Position numbers and translations under genes: made by a program | DNA from: Pantoea sp. Lij88 | GTDB lineage: Bacteria > Pseudomonadota > Gammaproteobacteria > Enterobacterales > Enterobacteriaceae | Reading direction: 5' to 3' | DNA: 64,000 bases | NCBI RefSeq assembly: GCF_030062155.1 | Contig: NZ_CP118268.1 | Coordinates: 95,985-159,984 of the forward strand | Part shown: positions 18,257 to 29,200 of the stretch, piece after piece | Layout of the letters: every line of letters begins with the position of its first letter | Position numbering within the stretch: position 1 is the first letter of the stretch | The notes under the pieces: model-generated | What the model was told of the DNA's origin: nothing | The model's database searches: none | What the model saw: only the letters and a program-made list of their open reading frames with translations

Positions 18257-19570
18257 TTAACTGTGAAACAGCGGGAAAGCACCGGTCAGCAGACCGCCCG
18301 CCATCAGCACCAGACTGACCAGAATCCCCCACTTGATCGCAAAGCGCTGGTGGTCGCCGATATCGACCTTCGCCAGTCCCACCAGCAGGTAGACCGACGG
18401 CACCAGCGGGCTCAGCAGGTGGAAAGGCTGACCAACAATTGAAGCGCGGGCGATCTCTTCGGCAGTAATGCCATAGCTGGCCGCCGTCTGAGCGATAACC
18501 GGCAGGATGCCAAAGTAGAACGCATCATTCGACATGAAGAAGGTGAATGGCAGGCTGACCAGCGCGGTGAATACCGCCAGGTACGGCCCGAAGCTGTGCG
18601 GGATCACTGCCAGCAGACTCTTCGCCATTGCATCCACCATGCCGGTGCCGGAGAGGATACCGGTGAAAATACCGGCGGCAAAAATCAGCGCGGTGACCGC
18701 CAGCACGTTACCGGCATGGGAGCTGATGCGGGCTTTCTGCTCCTCCAGCGTCGGATAGTTGAGCATCACAGCAATCGCGAACGCCAGCATAAACAGGATC
18801 TGAATCGGCATTAAACCAATCACCAGCAGCACCAGCAGCACGGTGGTCAGGATGAAGTTAGGCCAGAACATCTTCGGACGACGGTTGGCGGCGCACTCTT
18901 CGGCATCGCCCAGACCCAGCTCAATGTTGTCGAGATGGTGATCTTTCATGGTCATTACGCCTAACCGCTTACGCTCACGCAGGCCAAACAGCACCGCCAT
19001 CGCCACCAGGCTGACGCAGGCAAAGAACATGGCTGGCAGCATCGGTATAAAGATGTCCAGTGCGTCAATGCGCAGGGCCGCCGCTGCACGGGCCGTCGGG
19101 CCGCCCCAGGGGGAGAGGTTCATGATGCCGCTGGCGAGGTTGACCAGACAGGTCATCATCAGCACGTTCATGCCCAGCCGGTGATAGAGCGGCAGGAACG
19201 CGGCGATAGCAATCATGTAAGTGGTCGAGCTGTCACCATCCAGTGAGACCAGTAGCGTCAGTATCGCCGTTCCGACCAGCACTTTCAGGGGATCGCCGCG
19301 CACCATCCGGAGAATAAAGCGCACCAGCGGGTCAAACAGGCCGGCATCGATCATCAGACCGAAGTAGAGAATGGAGAAGGTCAGCATCACGCCGGTAGGC
19401 GCCAGCTTTTTGACGCCATCCAGCATCATGTCACCCAGCCCTGCGTAAAAACCCCCAATCAGCGCAAAGATGGTGGGTATCAGGATCAGCGCAATCAAGG
19501 CTGACATGCGTTTGGTCATGATTAAATACATGAAGCAAACGACCATCGTAAAACCCAGTATTGTCAGCAA
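18257..19570 (-). CDS. CitMHS-family citrate:cation symporter, 437 aa
   Basis: An inner-membrane carrier of about 12 hydrophobic helices. The family imports citrate complexed with a divalent metal (Mg or Ca) together with protons. Recognisable segments are LLVSLDGDSSTTYMIAIAAF, the conserved LVNLASGIMNLSPWGGPTAR and FFMSNDAFYFGILPV near the C-terminal third. The N-terminus is itself the first helix (MLTILGFTMVVCFMYLIM). The length is normal for the family. No citrate lyase genes are adjacent, so it probably feeds aerobic citrate use. The long upstream region holds a tandem repeat and a CRP-like site. Confidence 0.92.
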   Translation of the reverse strand: MLTILGFTMVVCFMYLIMTKRMSALIALILIPTIFALIGGFYAGLGDMMLDGVKKLAPTGVMLTFSILYFGLMIDAGLFDPLVRFILRMVRGDPLKVLVGTAILTLLVSLDGDSSTTYMIAIAAFLPLYHRLGMNVLMMTCLVNLASGIMNLSPWGGPTARAAAALRIDALDIFIPMLPAMFFACVSLVAMAVLFGLRERKRLGVMTMKDHHLDNIELGLGDAEECAANRRPKMFWPNFILTTVLLVLLVIGLMPIQILFMLAFAIAVMLNYPTLEEQKARISSHAGNVLAVTALIFAAGIFTGILSGTGMVDAMAKSLLAVIPHSFGPYLAVFTALVSLPFTFFMSNDAFYFGILPVIAQTAASYGITAEEIARASIVGQPFHLLSPLVPSVYLLVGLAKVDIGDHQRFAIKWGILVSLVLMAGGLLTGAFPLFHS

Positions 19571-19750
19571 AATAACAGCCCTCGCATGGCGTAAAAGTAA
19601 TGAAAAGGTTACGAAAAGCCAGGAAAATTCAGGTTATTACTTAGCATGGTAACGATTAACCTGTTGTTTTAATTAACCCTGCACTGAAGGATGATATTAA
19701 ATTGTTGTCAGGATTTAGCATTTCTTTAACAAAGAAGAGTGATCACGATC

Positions 19751-19794
19751 ATCTTTAAACGAATCTTAAACGAGATTGTGTGACTGGGATCAAA
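19751..19794 (-). promoter_or_regulatory. Tandem repeat and CRP-like site upstream of citrate carrier
   Basis: ATCTTTAAACGA (19751-19762) is followed at once by ATCTTAAACGA (19763-19773), a direct repeat. TGTGA-N6-TCAAA at 19779-19794 matches nine of the ten key CRP positions. Both lie in the 338-base gap 19571-19908, the only upstream space of the citrate transporter gene. They would suit catabolite control of a carboxylate transporter, but neither has been tested. Confidence 0.35.
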
Positions 19795-19872
19795 GGGTGA
19801 CGAAGTGTAACCGGGGATGTCGGGCCAGCAGGGGGCTGAATCAGGTGGGCTGGATGCGACAGAAACAGGATA

Positions 19873-19900
19873 AACGGCTGAGGCAGGATGCTCAGCCGGT
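19873..19900 (-). terminator. Hairpin downstream of flagellin gene
   Basis: Stem CGGCTGAG/CTCAGCCG with an 8-base loop, extended by A-T pairs. It is followed on the minus strand by a TTTATCCTGTTT tract. Confidence 0.6.
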
Positions 19901-19908
19901 TAAAGGTA

Positions 19909-21360
19909 TTAATTGCCTAACAGCTGGATAATCATTTCAGGCGTTTTGTTCGCCATTTTGCTGACGGCCGTCTGGCCCTGCTGAATGATCTGGTTGCGTG
20001 CCAGCTGGCTGGCTTCTTCAGCATAGTCCGCATCCTGTATGCGGCTACGAGCCGCTGAGGTATCCACGCCCTGCTGGGCCAGCACATTACGGTTCGATTC
20101 GTAGCGGTTTATCTTCGCGCCATAGGTCGACTGATAACTGCTGATTTTCGCCAGCGCGCTATCCAGTGCCTTCATGGTGCCGGAGATGTCATCACTGTTC
20201 AGCAGCGTGGTGTTATTCAGCCCCAGCGTTTTGGTGTCTGACGGCGTAGCGGGGATGCTATCCGACTGCACGGGCTGACCATAATCGGCGCTGGTAACCA
20301 CTTCCAGAGGGCGACTCTCATGTGGCGGCGTGGCGGGTATACCTTTGGGTTCCGGCAGCAATCCCCAGGTCAGATTACCGGTGAAGGAGCCATTGCCCAC
20401 GACCACTACAATCAAATCTTCGTTTACGGTATCCAGCGTGATGCGCTCAAGCCGGTTACTGGTAATGGTCCCGTTATTGAAATCGCCGCTGGCAACATCC
20501 TCATAACGGTCGCCGTCACCGCTATAGGTGATGTTCATGCCGTTGTAGGTGCTGCTGTTACTGCCCGCCAGCGCCCAGCTCGGGCCGCCTTCGAGCAGCT
20601 GCGAACTGTCATACGCCGCCCCATTATCAAAACCGTTATTGCTGGTCAGCAGGCGGGTATCCGCGCTCGCCGCATTCGTAATGCCTTTACTGGCCCAGGT
20701 GTAGTCGGGCGCGCTGCCGTCCAGCGGGGTACCGACCAGATGTTTACCATCGCGGGTAAAAAGCTGGAGATCGTCATCCATACCCAGCGAGTCGATGGTG
20801 ATGCTTATCGATGTTGAGCCTGCCGGAATATAGGCCAGCGGGATCACACCCGAGGTAAAGGAGTAATTCTTACCCGGCACCGGAAACTTCGTGTTGATAG
20901 GATCAACATTACCCAGTTTTGCCGGTGGCAGATCGGGATTATTGGTCGCCAGCGGATAACGCCCGAAAATCTCAGTGTGGTCAGCGATGTCGTTGATGCC
21001 TGCCAGAATCTGCTGATAGGCACCGTTGACGCTCTGCCGATCCGCGTCCGACAGCGTACCGTTGGCGGCCTGAACCGACAGCGTGCGCGCCTGGATAAGA
21101 AGATCGACGATGCTGCCAAGCCCGCCACTGGCGGTCTGGGAATAGCTGATGGCGTCATTGAGGCCGCGCGCCACCGCTGCATCGGCGTTGATATTGGCCG
21201 TCATGCGGTTGGCAATGGCCTGACCCGCCGCGTCATCTTTCGCACTGTTAATCCGCATCCCTGATGATAACCGTTCAACCGTTCGTCCCAGAACAGAGTC
21301 AGTGCTGTACCGCGTTTTGTTCGTAATGGCGGCGGGTTCGTTATGGTTAATCGTTAACAT
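19909..21360 (-). CDS. Divergent flagellin with variable insert, 483 aa
   Basis: The two ends match flagellin. The N-terminal D0/D1 region has VERLSSGMRINSAKDDAAGQ (about residues 29-48) and a GLNDAISYSQTASGGLGSI helix. The C-terminal D1/D0 region has QGVDTSAARSRIQDADYAEE, ending in PEMIIQLLGN. The extreme N-terminus (MLTINHNEPAA) differs from the usual MAQVINTN. The centre (about residues 160-370) is a beta-rich, Asp/Gly/Asn-rich insert that resembles a secreted beta-sandwich rather than standard D2/D3. No other flagellar gene is near. A sigma-28 promoter precedes it, so it is expected to be expressed with the flagellar regulon, perhaps as an alternative or minor filament subunit. Confidence 0.9.
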   Translation of the reverse strand: MLTINHNEPAAITNKTRYSTDSVLGRTVERLSSGMRINSAKDDAAGQAIANRMTANINADAAVARGLNDAISYSQTASGGLGSIVDLLIQARTLSVQAANGTLSDADRQSVNGAYQQILAGINDIADHTEIFGRYPLATNNPDLPPAKLGNVDPINTKFPVPGKNYSFTSGVIPLAYIPAGSTSISITIDSLGMDDDLQLFTRDGKHLVGTPLDGSAPDYTWASKGITNAASADTRLLTSNNGFDNGAAYDSSQLLEGGPSWALAGSNSSTYNGMNITYSGDGDRYEDVASGDFNNGTITSNRLERITLDTVNEDLIVVVVGNGSFTGNLTWGLLPEPKGIPATPPHESRPLEVVTSADYGQPVQSDSIPATPSDTKTLGLNNTTLLNSDDISGTMKALDSALAKISSYQSTYGAKINRYESNRNVLAQQGVDTSAARSRIQDADYAEEASQLARNQIIQQGQTAVSKMANKTPEMIIQLLGN

Positions 21361-21392
21361 GGTCGCTTCGAACAGGGAGTGGAGTCTCTGTT

Positions 21393-21419
21393 TTATCGGC
21401 AGGATAATAAGCAGCTTTA
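21393..21419 (-). promoter_or_regulatory. Sigma-28 (FliA) promoter of flagellin gene
   Basis: On the minus strand TAAAGCTG, an 11-base spacer and GCCGATAA match the FliA consensus TAAAGTTT-N11-GCCGATAA. The -10 is perfect, the spacing exact, and five or six of the eight -35 bases are conserved. It ends 33 bases before the start codon. Confidence 0.85.
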
Positions 21420-21531
21420 ATCTCTTCGGCGACGAAAACGCAGGGCTGGCGCGGTTAAATGGTCAACAGGCTGATGGCTAACTGTTTTTAAGATAAAAAA
21501 AATTAATGTTTAAATCCGAACAGGAGAGGAA

Positions 21532-21555
21532 CCTGCTGCGCCGGAACGCAGCAGG
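21532..21555 (-). terminator. Terminator of budABC operon
   Basis: Perfect 9-bp stem CCTGCTGCG/CGCAGCAGG with a 6-base loop, 10 bases after the budC stop. Only short pyrimidine runs follow. Confidence 0.7.
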
Positions 21556-21565
21556 CGAGGGCAAA

Positions 21566-22360
<795 letters not shown>

Positions 22361-24040
22361 TTAAAGAAGCTGGCTCAGATGCAGCTGACCCATCAGCAGC
22401 GGGTTGTCGGCGTAATCAACCGGCACCGCCACCACCGCAGGACCCTGAACATCCATCGCTTTGCGCAGCGTCGGCTCCAGCTCTGCCGCGCTGGTCACCG
22501 CAAAGCCCGCTGCCCCAAATGCTTCGGCGTAGGCTTTGAAATCGACCGGGCCAAAATTGACGCCCGAGACGCGGTGATATTTTTTCTCTTCCTGCATCGC
22601 CACCATGTTGTAGGCGTTATCGACCCAGACGATGTGCAGAATATTGGCTTTTAAGCGGACGGCCGTTTCCAGCTCCATGCTGGACTGCAGGAAGCCGCCA
22701 TCGCCTGAAACCGACACCACTTTTCGCTGCGGATCGACCAGCCAGGCGCCAATCGCCCACGGCAGCGCGACGCCCATGGTCTGCTGACCGTTGGAGATCA
22801 TGATCTGGCGGGCGCGGAAGCTATAGAGATAGCGGGCGATCCAGATGTGGAAACTGCCCATATCGACGGTGAGGCTGACGTCGCTGTTAATAATGTCCTG
22901 CATAGCGCGCACGATGCGCAGCGGATGCAGGGCAAACTGATTGAGGCTGGCACCCTGCATCGCCAGCAATTTGCGCTGCTGCTGACGATCCTCGAGGATG
23001 CTGGCCGCTTCTGATGTCAGCTGCAGCGGCGCGGAAATGCGCGTAGCCAGTTTACGCACCGTGGCGGCGATATCGCCCACCAGCTCGGCATCCGGCAGAT
23101 AGCGGTTGTCGGTCTCTGCAGGTATCACGTCGATGTGAATCAGGGTTGCGTTGCCGCTGTTCCACATCGCCGGTTCATATTCCACCGGGCTGTAGCCGAT
23201 GGTGATGATCAGGTCGGCCTGTTGCAGCAGCCGGTCGCCCGCCTGGTTGTTAAACAGCCCGACGCGCCCGGCGAAGCGTGAGAAGTGATCCTGTCTGACC
23301 GCGCCCGCAGCCTGGTAGGTGCTGGTGACCGGAATGTGGCTGCGGGTCAGCAGATCGTGAATCGCTTCACTGTTCTCTGGCTGGCTTGCCATCAATCCCA
23401 GCAGGATGACCGGATTTTTAGCCCCGGCAATCGCCTGGCTGACCGCGTCGATCATCGCATCAGGCGCGGCACCCAGCACCGGACGGCCTTTGCTGCTTAG
23501 CGCTTTGCCGGTCACCGGCTGATCGACAATATCCTGCGGCAGGCTGATAAAGGCACCGCCGCCCCGGCCATGCTCGGCGTGGCGAAACGCATTCGACAGG
23601 CATTCAGACAGCGCAGAGGGATCGGTCACCTCAACTGCATATTTGGTGATCGGGCGAAACATGGAAACGGTGTCCATGCTCTGATGAACCTGCTTGGCAC
23701 TGTCGGAGCGTTTCACCTGGCCGCCGATGGCGACCACCGGATCGCCTTCGCTGGTGGCGGTGGCCATGCCGGTAATCAGGTTCGAGCAGCCCGGTCCGGA
23801 GGTGACCAGCGCTACGCCCGCGTTGCCGGTGAGGCGGCCAACGGCTGCGGCCATAAACGCGGCGTTGGCTTCATGGCGAACCGGGATGGTCTGGATGGAT
23901 GAGTCCAGCAGCGAGTCAAAAACCTTATCGATTTTTGCGCCAGGGATGCCAAAGACATGCTGGACGCCCTGCGCCTCAAGCTGCGCAACGACCAGGTCAG
24001 CGCCGCAGGTCCAGAGCGTGGTATCGGTTGGATTTTTCAT
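22361..24040 (-). CDS. budB: Catabolic acetolactate synthase
   Basis: A thiamine diphosphate enzyme, about 559 aa, condensing two pyruvates to 2-acetolactate with loss of CO2. The activating Glu lies in [18 protein letters not shown] near residue 58. The ThDP/Mg motif runs from [13 protein letters not shown] to DNAYN in the C-terminal third. Its pairing with budA and not with a small regulatory subunit marks it as the catabolic, FAD-independent form. Two ATGs lie 6 bases apart. The second (24040) is chosen because GAGG sits 7 bases before it, whereas it abuts the first (24046). It is 14 bases downstream of budA. Confidence 0.95.
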   Translation of the reverse strand: MKNPTDTTLWTCGADLVVAQLEAQGVQHVFGIPGAKIDKVFDSLLDSSIQTIPVRHEANAAFMAAAVGRLTGNAGVALVTSGPGCSNLITGMATATSEGDPVVAIGGQVKRSDSAKQVHQSMDTVSMFRPITKYAVEVTDPSALSECLSNAFRHAEHGRGGGAFISLPQDIVDQPVTGKALSSKGRPVLGAAPDAMIDAVSQAIAGAKNPVILLGLMASQPENSEAIHDLLTRSHIPVTSTYQAAGAVRQDHFSRFAGRVGLFNNQAGDRLLQQADLIITIGYSPVEYEPAMWNSGNATLIHIDVIPAETDNRYLPDAELVGDIAATVRKLATRISAPLQLTSEAASILEDRQQQRKLLAMQGASLNQFALHPLRIVRAMQDIINSDVSLTVDMGSFHIWIARYLYSFRARQIMISNGQQTMGVALPWAIGAWLVDPQRKVVSVSGDGGFLQSSMELETAVRLKANILHIVWVDNAYNMVAMQEEKKYHRVSGVNFGPVDFKAYAEAFGAAGFAVTSAAELEPTLRKAMDVQGPAVVAVPVDYADNPLLMGQLHLSQLL

Positions 24041-24054
24041 CGTCATTCCTCTGA

Positions 24055-24837
24055 TTAGCTTTCTACCGCACGGATCGCGGCGTCAAGATTGGCGGGGTTC
24101 AGGTCGGCATTGAGAAAGTCACTGTCCTGCGGCAGATCCACGACCAGCTTGCTGATGGCACCAAAAGTCAGGGTGCCCTGTTCCAGCGCGTAATCGAGAA
24201 TGTGGCCGCCGCCTTCGCGGTCGTCGGTAATAAAATGTTCGTGATAGCCCGCCACGTTAATGCCCTGCATATACTGCGGCGTCCGGAATCCGATCAGTTC
24301 GCCCGCGCGCTGACTAAAGGAAAAGGTCGGCTGATCGCCCAGCACTTCCGGCATGGAGCGATAGGGGCGGCACTGACACGGCACGGTGCGGGTGTCGACG
24401 CGGCTGAAGCGACCGCTGATGCGCAGCGCGCAGAACTGGTTATCGGAGGTGATTTCGCTGTCGATCACCCGATGGATTTCCTCGCGCGACATCGGCCGGT
24501 CAAACTCAAACAGATGTTGTGGCTTAAAGAAGGTCATCACTGCAAACGGGGTTTTCTGCGCCGGATCGGCCGGATGCGCACTGCCATCGGCGTGCAACTG
24601 ATAGACCTTGCTGTCAAACGCGATCAGCTCGCCATCCAGCCGGTTAAAGGTGCCCAGACCGAAATCGCCTTTGCGCAGCAGGTCGGCAATCCTGACGTTG
24701 CCATCGTAGACGCCGCTCAGCAATGCACTCATTAAAGAGGTCTGATAGATAACGCTTTCTGGTGCATCCTGGGAAAGCGTTAAGACAGTATGTTTTAATT
24801 GATCCTCACAGGAACAATCAGTTACACAATTGCTCAT
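24055..24837 (-). CDS. budA: Alpha-acetolactate decarboxylase
   Basis: A zinc enzyme, 260 aa, converting 2-acetolactate to acetoin and CO2. The family metal-binding segment is clear: [21 protein letters not shown] (His-x-His then His, about residues 195-215). The preceding [15 protein letters not shown] carries the conserved active-site Arg, and [13 protein letters not shown] is also conserved. The N-terminus ([13 protein letters not shown]) has three Cys residues but is not a signal peptide. It is the first gene of the operon, divergent from the LysR regulator with 104 bases between them. Function is fixed by its neighbours budB and budC. Confidence 0.95.
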   Translation of the reverse strand: MSNCVTDCSCEDQLKHTVLTLSQDAPESVIYQTSLMSALLSGVYDGNVRIADLLRKGDFGLGTFNRLDGELIAFDSKVYQLHADGSAHPADPAQKTPFAVMTFFKPQHLFEFDRPMSREEIHRVIDSEITSDNQFCALRISGRFSRVDTRTVPCQCRPYRSMPEVLGDQPTFSFSQRAGELIGFRTPQYMQGINVAGYHEHFITDDREGGGHILDYALEQGTLTFGAISKLVVDLPQDSDFLNADLNPANLDAAIRAVES

Positions 24838-24941
24838 TTGATGCCTCGTCGTTTAACCGTTAAGCCATGTTAACCTAATGGTGAACCGATTCAGTCGGTG
24901 GGTCCAATAGCGAAACCTGTTAACTTTGAGACGTTTTTGAT
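24838..24941. promoter_or_regulatory. Shared budR/budA divergent promoter region
   Basis: The 104 bases must carry both promoters. GTTAA elements recur at 24852-24874 (CCGTTAAGCCATGTTAACC) and again near 24918. They are candidates for LysR T-N11-A type binding. No exact operator consensus is claimed. Confidence 0.5.
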
Positions 24942-25847
24942 ATGGAACTTCGCCATCTGCGTTATTTTGTTGCCGTAGCCGAGACGCTTCACTTCACCCG
25001 GGCTGCTGAAATGCTGGGAATTTCGCAGCCGCCGCTGAGTCAGCAGATACTCAGGCTGGAACAGGAGATTGGTACACCGTTGCTGAAGCGGCTGACGCGT
25101 GGCGTGGAACTCACGGAAGCGGGGGAAGCATTTCTGGCCGATGCCCGGCAGATTGTGCAGCTGGCCGATCAGGCGCTGGAGAATGCACGTGGTATTGCGC
25201 GCGGGATCAGCGGGCAGCTGTCGCTGGGATTTGCCAGCTCGGTGGCGTTTAATCCGCGCATCTTCACCCTGATCCGCCAGTTTAAAGAGCGTTACCCGGC
25301 GATGGATTTGCTGACCCGCGAAGAGAATATGTCTCTGCTGATGCAGGATCTGCAGGAGGGATTGCTGGATGCTGCCTTTATCCGGCTGCCGTGCGAAAGC
25401 AGCAAGGCGTTTAATCTGCGCGTCATCTCCACCGAAAAGATGCTGATTGCGCTGCCGCGCAGTCATCCCCTCAGCGGCACGCCCACCGTGGCGCTCTCCG
25501 CGCTGGCGGATGAAACCCTGATAATTTTCCCGCGTGATGTCTCGCCCAGCCTGTATGAGCTGATTGTCACTGCCTGCCTGCGGGCCGGCTTTTCCCGCCA
25601 CACCTTCCAGCAGGCGCCGCAGATCACCACATCACTGGGTATGGTCGCGGCGGGCTGCGGAATTGCGCTGGTGCCGGAGTCGATGCGCTGCGTTGATAAC
25701 CCCGAAGTGAGCTTCTGTGATATCGAAAACAACACGCTGTTTACCGACGTGGCTTTTGCCTGGCGTCGGCATCACCCGTCAAAAGCGGTGCTTCATCTGC
25801 TGGCGTTGCTGGCGGAACACCCTCCGGCACCCGATAAAGCGGGTTGA
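24942..25847 (+). CDS. budR: LysR-type activator of the bud operon
   Basis: A LysR-family regulator, 301 aa. The N-terminal winged helix-turn-helix is plain (MELRHLRYFVAVAETLHFTRAAEMLGISQPPLSQQ, residues 1-35, quoted here in part as LRHLRYFVAVAE and ISQPPLSQQ). It is followed by a linker helix and a two-lobed effector domain from about residue 90. Family knowledge places acetate or a related acid as co-inducer of BudR/AlsR. The divergent arrangement with budA is the classic one for an autoregulated LysR activator of an adjacent operon. The effector itself is inferred. Confidence 0.9.
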   Translation: MELRHLRYFVAVAETLHFTRAAEMLGISQPPLSQQILRLEQEIGTPLLKRLTRGVELTEAGEAFLADARQIVQLADQALENARGIARGISGQLSLGFASSVAFNPRIFTLIRQFKERYPAMDLLTREENMSLLMQDLQEGLLDAAFIRLPCESSKAFNLRVISTEKMLIALPRSHPLSGTPTVALSALADETLIIFPRDVSPSLYELIVTACLRAGFSRHTFQQAPQITTSLGMVAAGCGIALVPESMRCVDNPEVSFCDIENNTLFTDVAFAWRRHHPSKAVLHLLALLAEHPPAPDKAG

Positions 25848-25919
25848 TAAGCGCCAGCTATTGTACTGAAAACAATAACCAACTGGCGGCGGCAGGGCCG
25901 GGATGCCAATAATCACTGC

Positions 25920-26165
25920 ATGACTACATACCGCGTAAGAGTCGGGTATCACAACCCGTCAGCCCTGACATTCAGGCAACTGGATGAAATTCTGGAGCCG
26001 CAGCGATTCTGGAGAACAGATTCGGCCGGCGGCCAGTTCCGCTATTTCATGGAGTATGAGTACCAGTCTGACGTACGCGACCTCTGTTCGGTCTGCTCGC
26101 TGGCCTACAGTCAGGCGTGCAAAGTCAGAAAGTGCCCACTGATTCTGGTCGAGGTGATGAACTGA
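25920..26165 (+). CDS. Small hypothetical protein, 81 aa
   Basis: No family recognised. The sequence is compact and aromatic-rich, with four Cys residues in the C-terminal half (DLCSVCSLAYSQACKVRKC). Two form a C-x-x-C, which could bind metal or form disulfides, although there is no signal peptide. An ATG start is used; the ribosome binding site is weak. It lies 72 bases after budR on the same strand and is followed by a strong 12-bp hairpin with T-rich tail, supporting a real transcript. Confidence 0.5.
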   Translation: MTTYRVRVGYHNPSALTFRQLDEILEPQRFWRTDSAGGQFRYFMEYEYQSDVRDLCSVCSLAYSQACKVRKCPLILVEVMN

Positions 26166-26168
26166 ATG

Positions 26169-26216
26169 CGCCCGGCGATCCCGCTGCTCTCAGCCACGAT
26201 CGCCGGGCGTTGTTTT
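26169..26216 (+). terminator. Strong terminator, possibly bidirectional
   Basis: A 12-bp perfect stem CGCCCGGCGATC/GATCGCCGGGCG with a 17-base loop, followed by TTGTTTTACTT. It lies between the small gene and the convergent RND pump gene. Confidence 0.8.
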
Positions 26217-29200
26217 ACTTTGAACGGCGCTCCATCATCAGACTTAATGCCGCAGGCAGCACCGTTAGCGTGACCAGCGTTCCACTGACCAGACCGCCAA
26301 TAATCGCCAGCGCCATTGGCCCCCAGAATACCTGGTGGGCGATGGGGATCATACCGAGGATCGCAGCGCATGCGGTCAGCAGGATGGGACGCGCACGGTG
26401 ATGGGCGGCCTGCCGGATGGCTTCTCCTGCGGGCAGGCCAGCACGGCTGTTCGCATCCACCTCACTGATCATAATCACTGCGTTACGGATGATGATCCCC
26501 GCCAGCGCAATGATCCCCAGCAGCGCCACAAACCCCAGCGGTGTTCCCGCCGGAAGCATCGCGGATACGATGCCGGGCAGGCCAAACGGGGCCATGCTCA
26601 GCGCCAGCAGCATGCCTGAGAAGCGTTGCAGCTGAATCATCAGCAGGACCAGCATGGCGCAGATCGTCACCGGCAGCAGGGCAAACACCGAACCGTTGCC
26701 TTTGTCCGACTCCGCCGCTACGCCACCTTCTTCAATACCGTACCCGGCAGGCAATGAGGCGCGCAGCGCGGCGACACGTGGGGCGAGCTGTTGCGAGACC
26801 TGTTCGGCCCGCTCACCGGGTGCGATATCGGTCTGCACGGTGATGTAAGAGAGTCGCTGACGTCGCCAGATCACCGGATCATCCACACCCCAGTTCAGCG
26901 TCGCCACCTGCCGCAACGGAATCTTCTGTCCGCTGGCATTGGTGATCATCAATCCCTCCAGCGTGTCCGTGTTCTGCCGCTCCGCGTCATTGCTGCGCAG
27001 TACCACATCGATCAGCCGGTTATGATCGCGCAGGGTAGTCACCACGCTGCCGGACATCAGGGTGTTCAGCGCGGTGGCGATGGTGTCGGATGAGAGCCCG
27101 GCGGCGCGGGCGGCCGTCTGATTCACCGCCAGCGTCATGACCCGTTCTGGTTCCCCGGCGGTCAGATTGACCTCACGGGTCAGCGGAGAGCGGGCGATCA
27201 GCGCCGCCAGCTGACTGGCCGCCTGCCGGACCTTGTCATTGTTCGGGCCGGTGATGCGATATTTCAGCGGCCAGCCGACCGGTGGCCCCAGCTCCAGCGG
27301 CGATATCCGGGTCGTGATGTCACTGAAATCCTTTGTCAGCTTCTGCTCCAGCCGGTTGCGCAGCCGATCGCGTGCCGCCAGATCTTTCGCCACCACCACC
27401 AGCTGCGCGATATTTTCATTATCCAGCAGCACCTCCATCGGCAGATAGAAGCGTATCGCGCCTGAACCCACGTAGCTGGTGAAGTTCGCCACATCCCGGT
27501 CATTACGCAGCATCTGTTCCAGCTGTGCGGTACGGCGCATGGTTTCAGCCTGAGCCGCGCTGGCGGGTAACGTCAGGCTGACCAGCAGTTCGGGACGATC
27601 TGACGACGGGAAAAATTCACCCTGCATAAAGGTCGTGGCGTAAAGGCTGACCAGCAGCACTGCCAGCGCCGCGCCAGTCGTCACCAGCCGGTTGCGCAGA
27701 ATCACCTCCAGCAGACGATGATAGCTGCGCGTCAGTATGCCCGGCGGCTGGTGGGCCTTGATTTGCTTGCGGGAGAGCAGCCAGCAGCCGGTAAGCGGAG
27801 AGAAGATGATTGCGACCACCCAGGAGCAGAGCAGCGCCAGGGTAATCACCACAAATAGTGAGTAGCAATATTCCCCGGCACTGGAGGCGGCGAATCCGAC
27901 CGGGATGAAACCGGCGATCATCACCAGCGTGCCGGTCAGCATCGGAAAGGCGGTCGTTTTAAACGCATATGTCGCGGCCTGCCACTTGCTGTCGCCCGCT
28001 TCGAGTCGCGCCACCATCGCCTCGACGGTGATCATGGCGTCATCCACCAGCAACCCAAGCGCGATAATCAGTGCGCCAAGCGAGATGCGCTGAAGTCCGA
28101 TGCCTGCCAGCAACATCCCGGTAAACGTCATCGCCAGCACCAGCGGGATGGCCGCCGCTACCACCAGACCGGCACGCAGCCCCAGCGAGACAAAGGAGAC
28201 GGCTAATACGATGACGATCGCTTCGCCCAGTATCCTGACAAAGCCGCTGACCGCGTTTTTCACTACTGAAGACTGGTCGGCCACGCGGGTCATAGTGATG
28301 CCGTGCGGTAACTGCGCGGCCAGTGTCTGCATACGCTCATTCAGCTGTTTGCCAAAATCGAGCATGTTGCCGCTGGCGGCCATGGAGATCGCCAGCCCGA
28401 TAGCCGGAACGCCGTTAACCCGAAAAGTGGGAGCCGGAGGCTCAGCAGGCTGGAGGCTGATGGTGGCCAGATCGGTCAGCGGGATGAAACGCTCGCCGAT
28501 GTGCAGGGTTATCGCCTGCAGACTGTCGACCGAGGTCAGGGTGCCACTGACCCGCAGCGCGATGTTCTCGCGGTCGGTACGCAGGCTGCCCGCAGGCACT
28601 ACGTCGTTCTGCGCTTTGATAGCATCGCTGACCTGCTGTAAATCGAGTCCCATACCGTTCAGCTTGCGCGGGGAAAAGGCGATAACCACCTGCTGCTCCT
28701 GAACACCCAGCAGCGTGGTTTTGCCGATGTCGGGCAGACTGGCCAGACTGCGACGCAGGTTATCGACCCGATCGCGCAGCTCTCTGGCCGAAAATCCATC
28801 TGCCGTGAAGCCATAAATCGTGCCGAAGGTGTCATCAAATTCGTCATTAACCGCCGGACCCTGTACACCCTGTGGCAGTGAAGGGGCAACGTCATGCATC
28901 TTTTTACGCAGTTGATACCAGATGCCGGCCACCTGTGACGGCGGCGTGTCATCGCGCAGGTTGACATAGATTACCGTCTGACCGGCGCGGGTTTCGCTCT
29001 CAACCGCATCCAGCGACGGGATCTCCTGCACTTTCTGTTCCAGCACGTCTGTGAGCAGTTGGACCGTGGTGTTCACGTCAGCGCCGGGCCATTGGGCCGA
29101 AACCACCGCCGTTTTGATGGTAAACGCCGGGTCTTCGTTGCGTGACAGACGTTCATAGCTCAGCACACCCGCCGCCATCACCAGCAGCATGAAAAAGATC

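Noticed and set aside
20320..20817. 165-codon frame opposite flagellin
   Set aside because: Antisense shadow of the well-supported flagellin gene.
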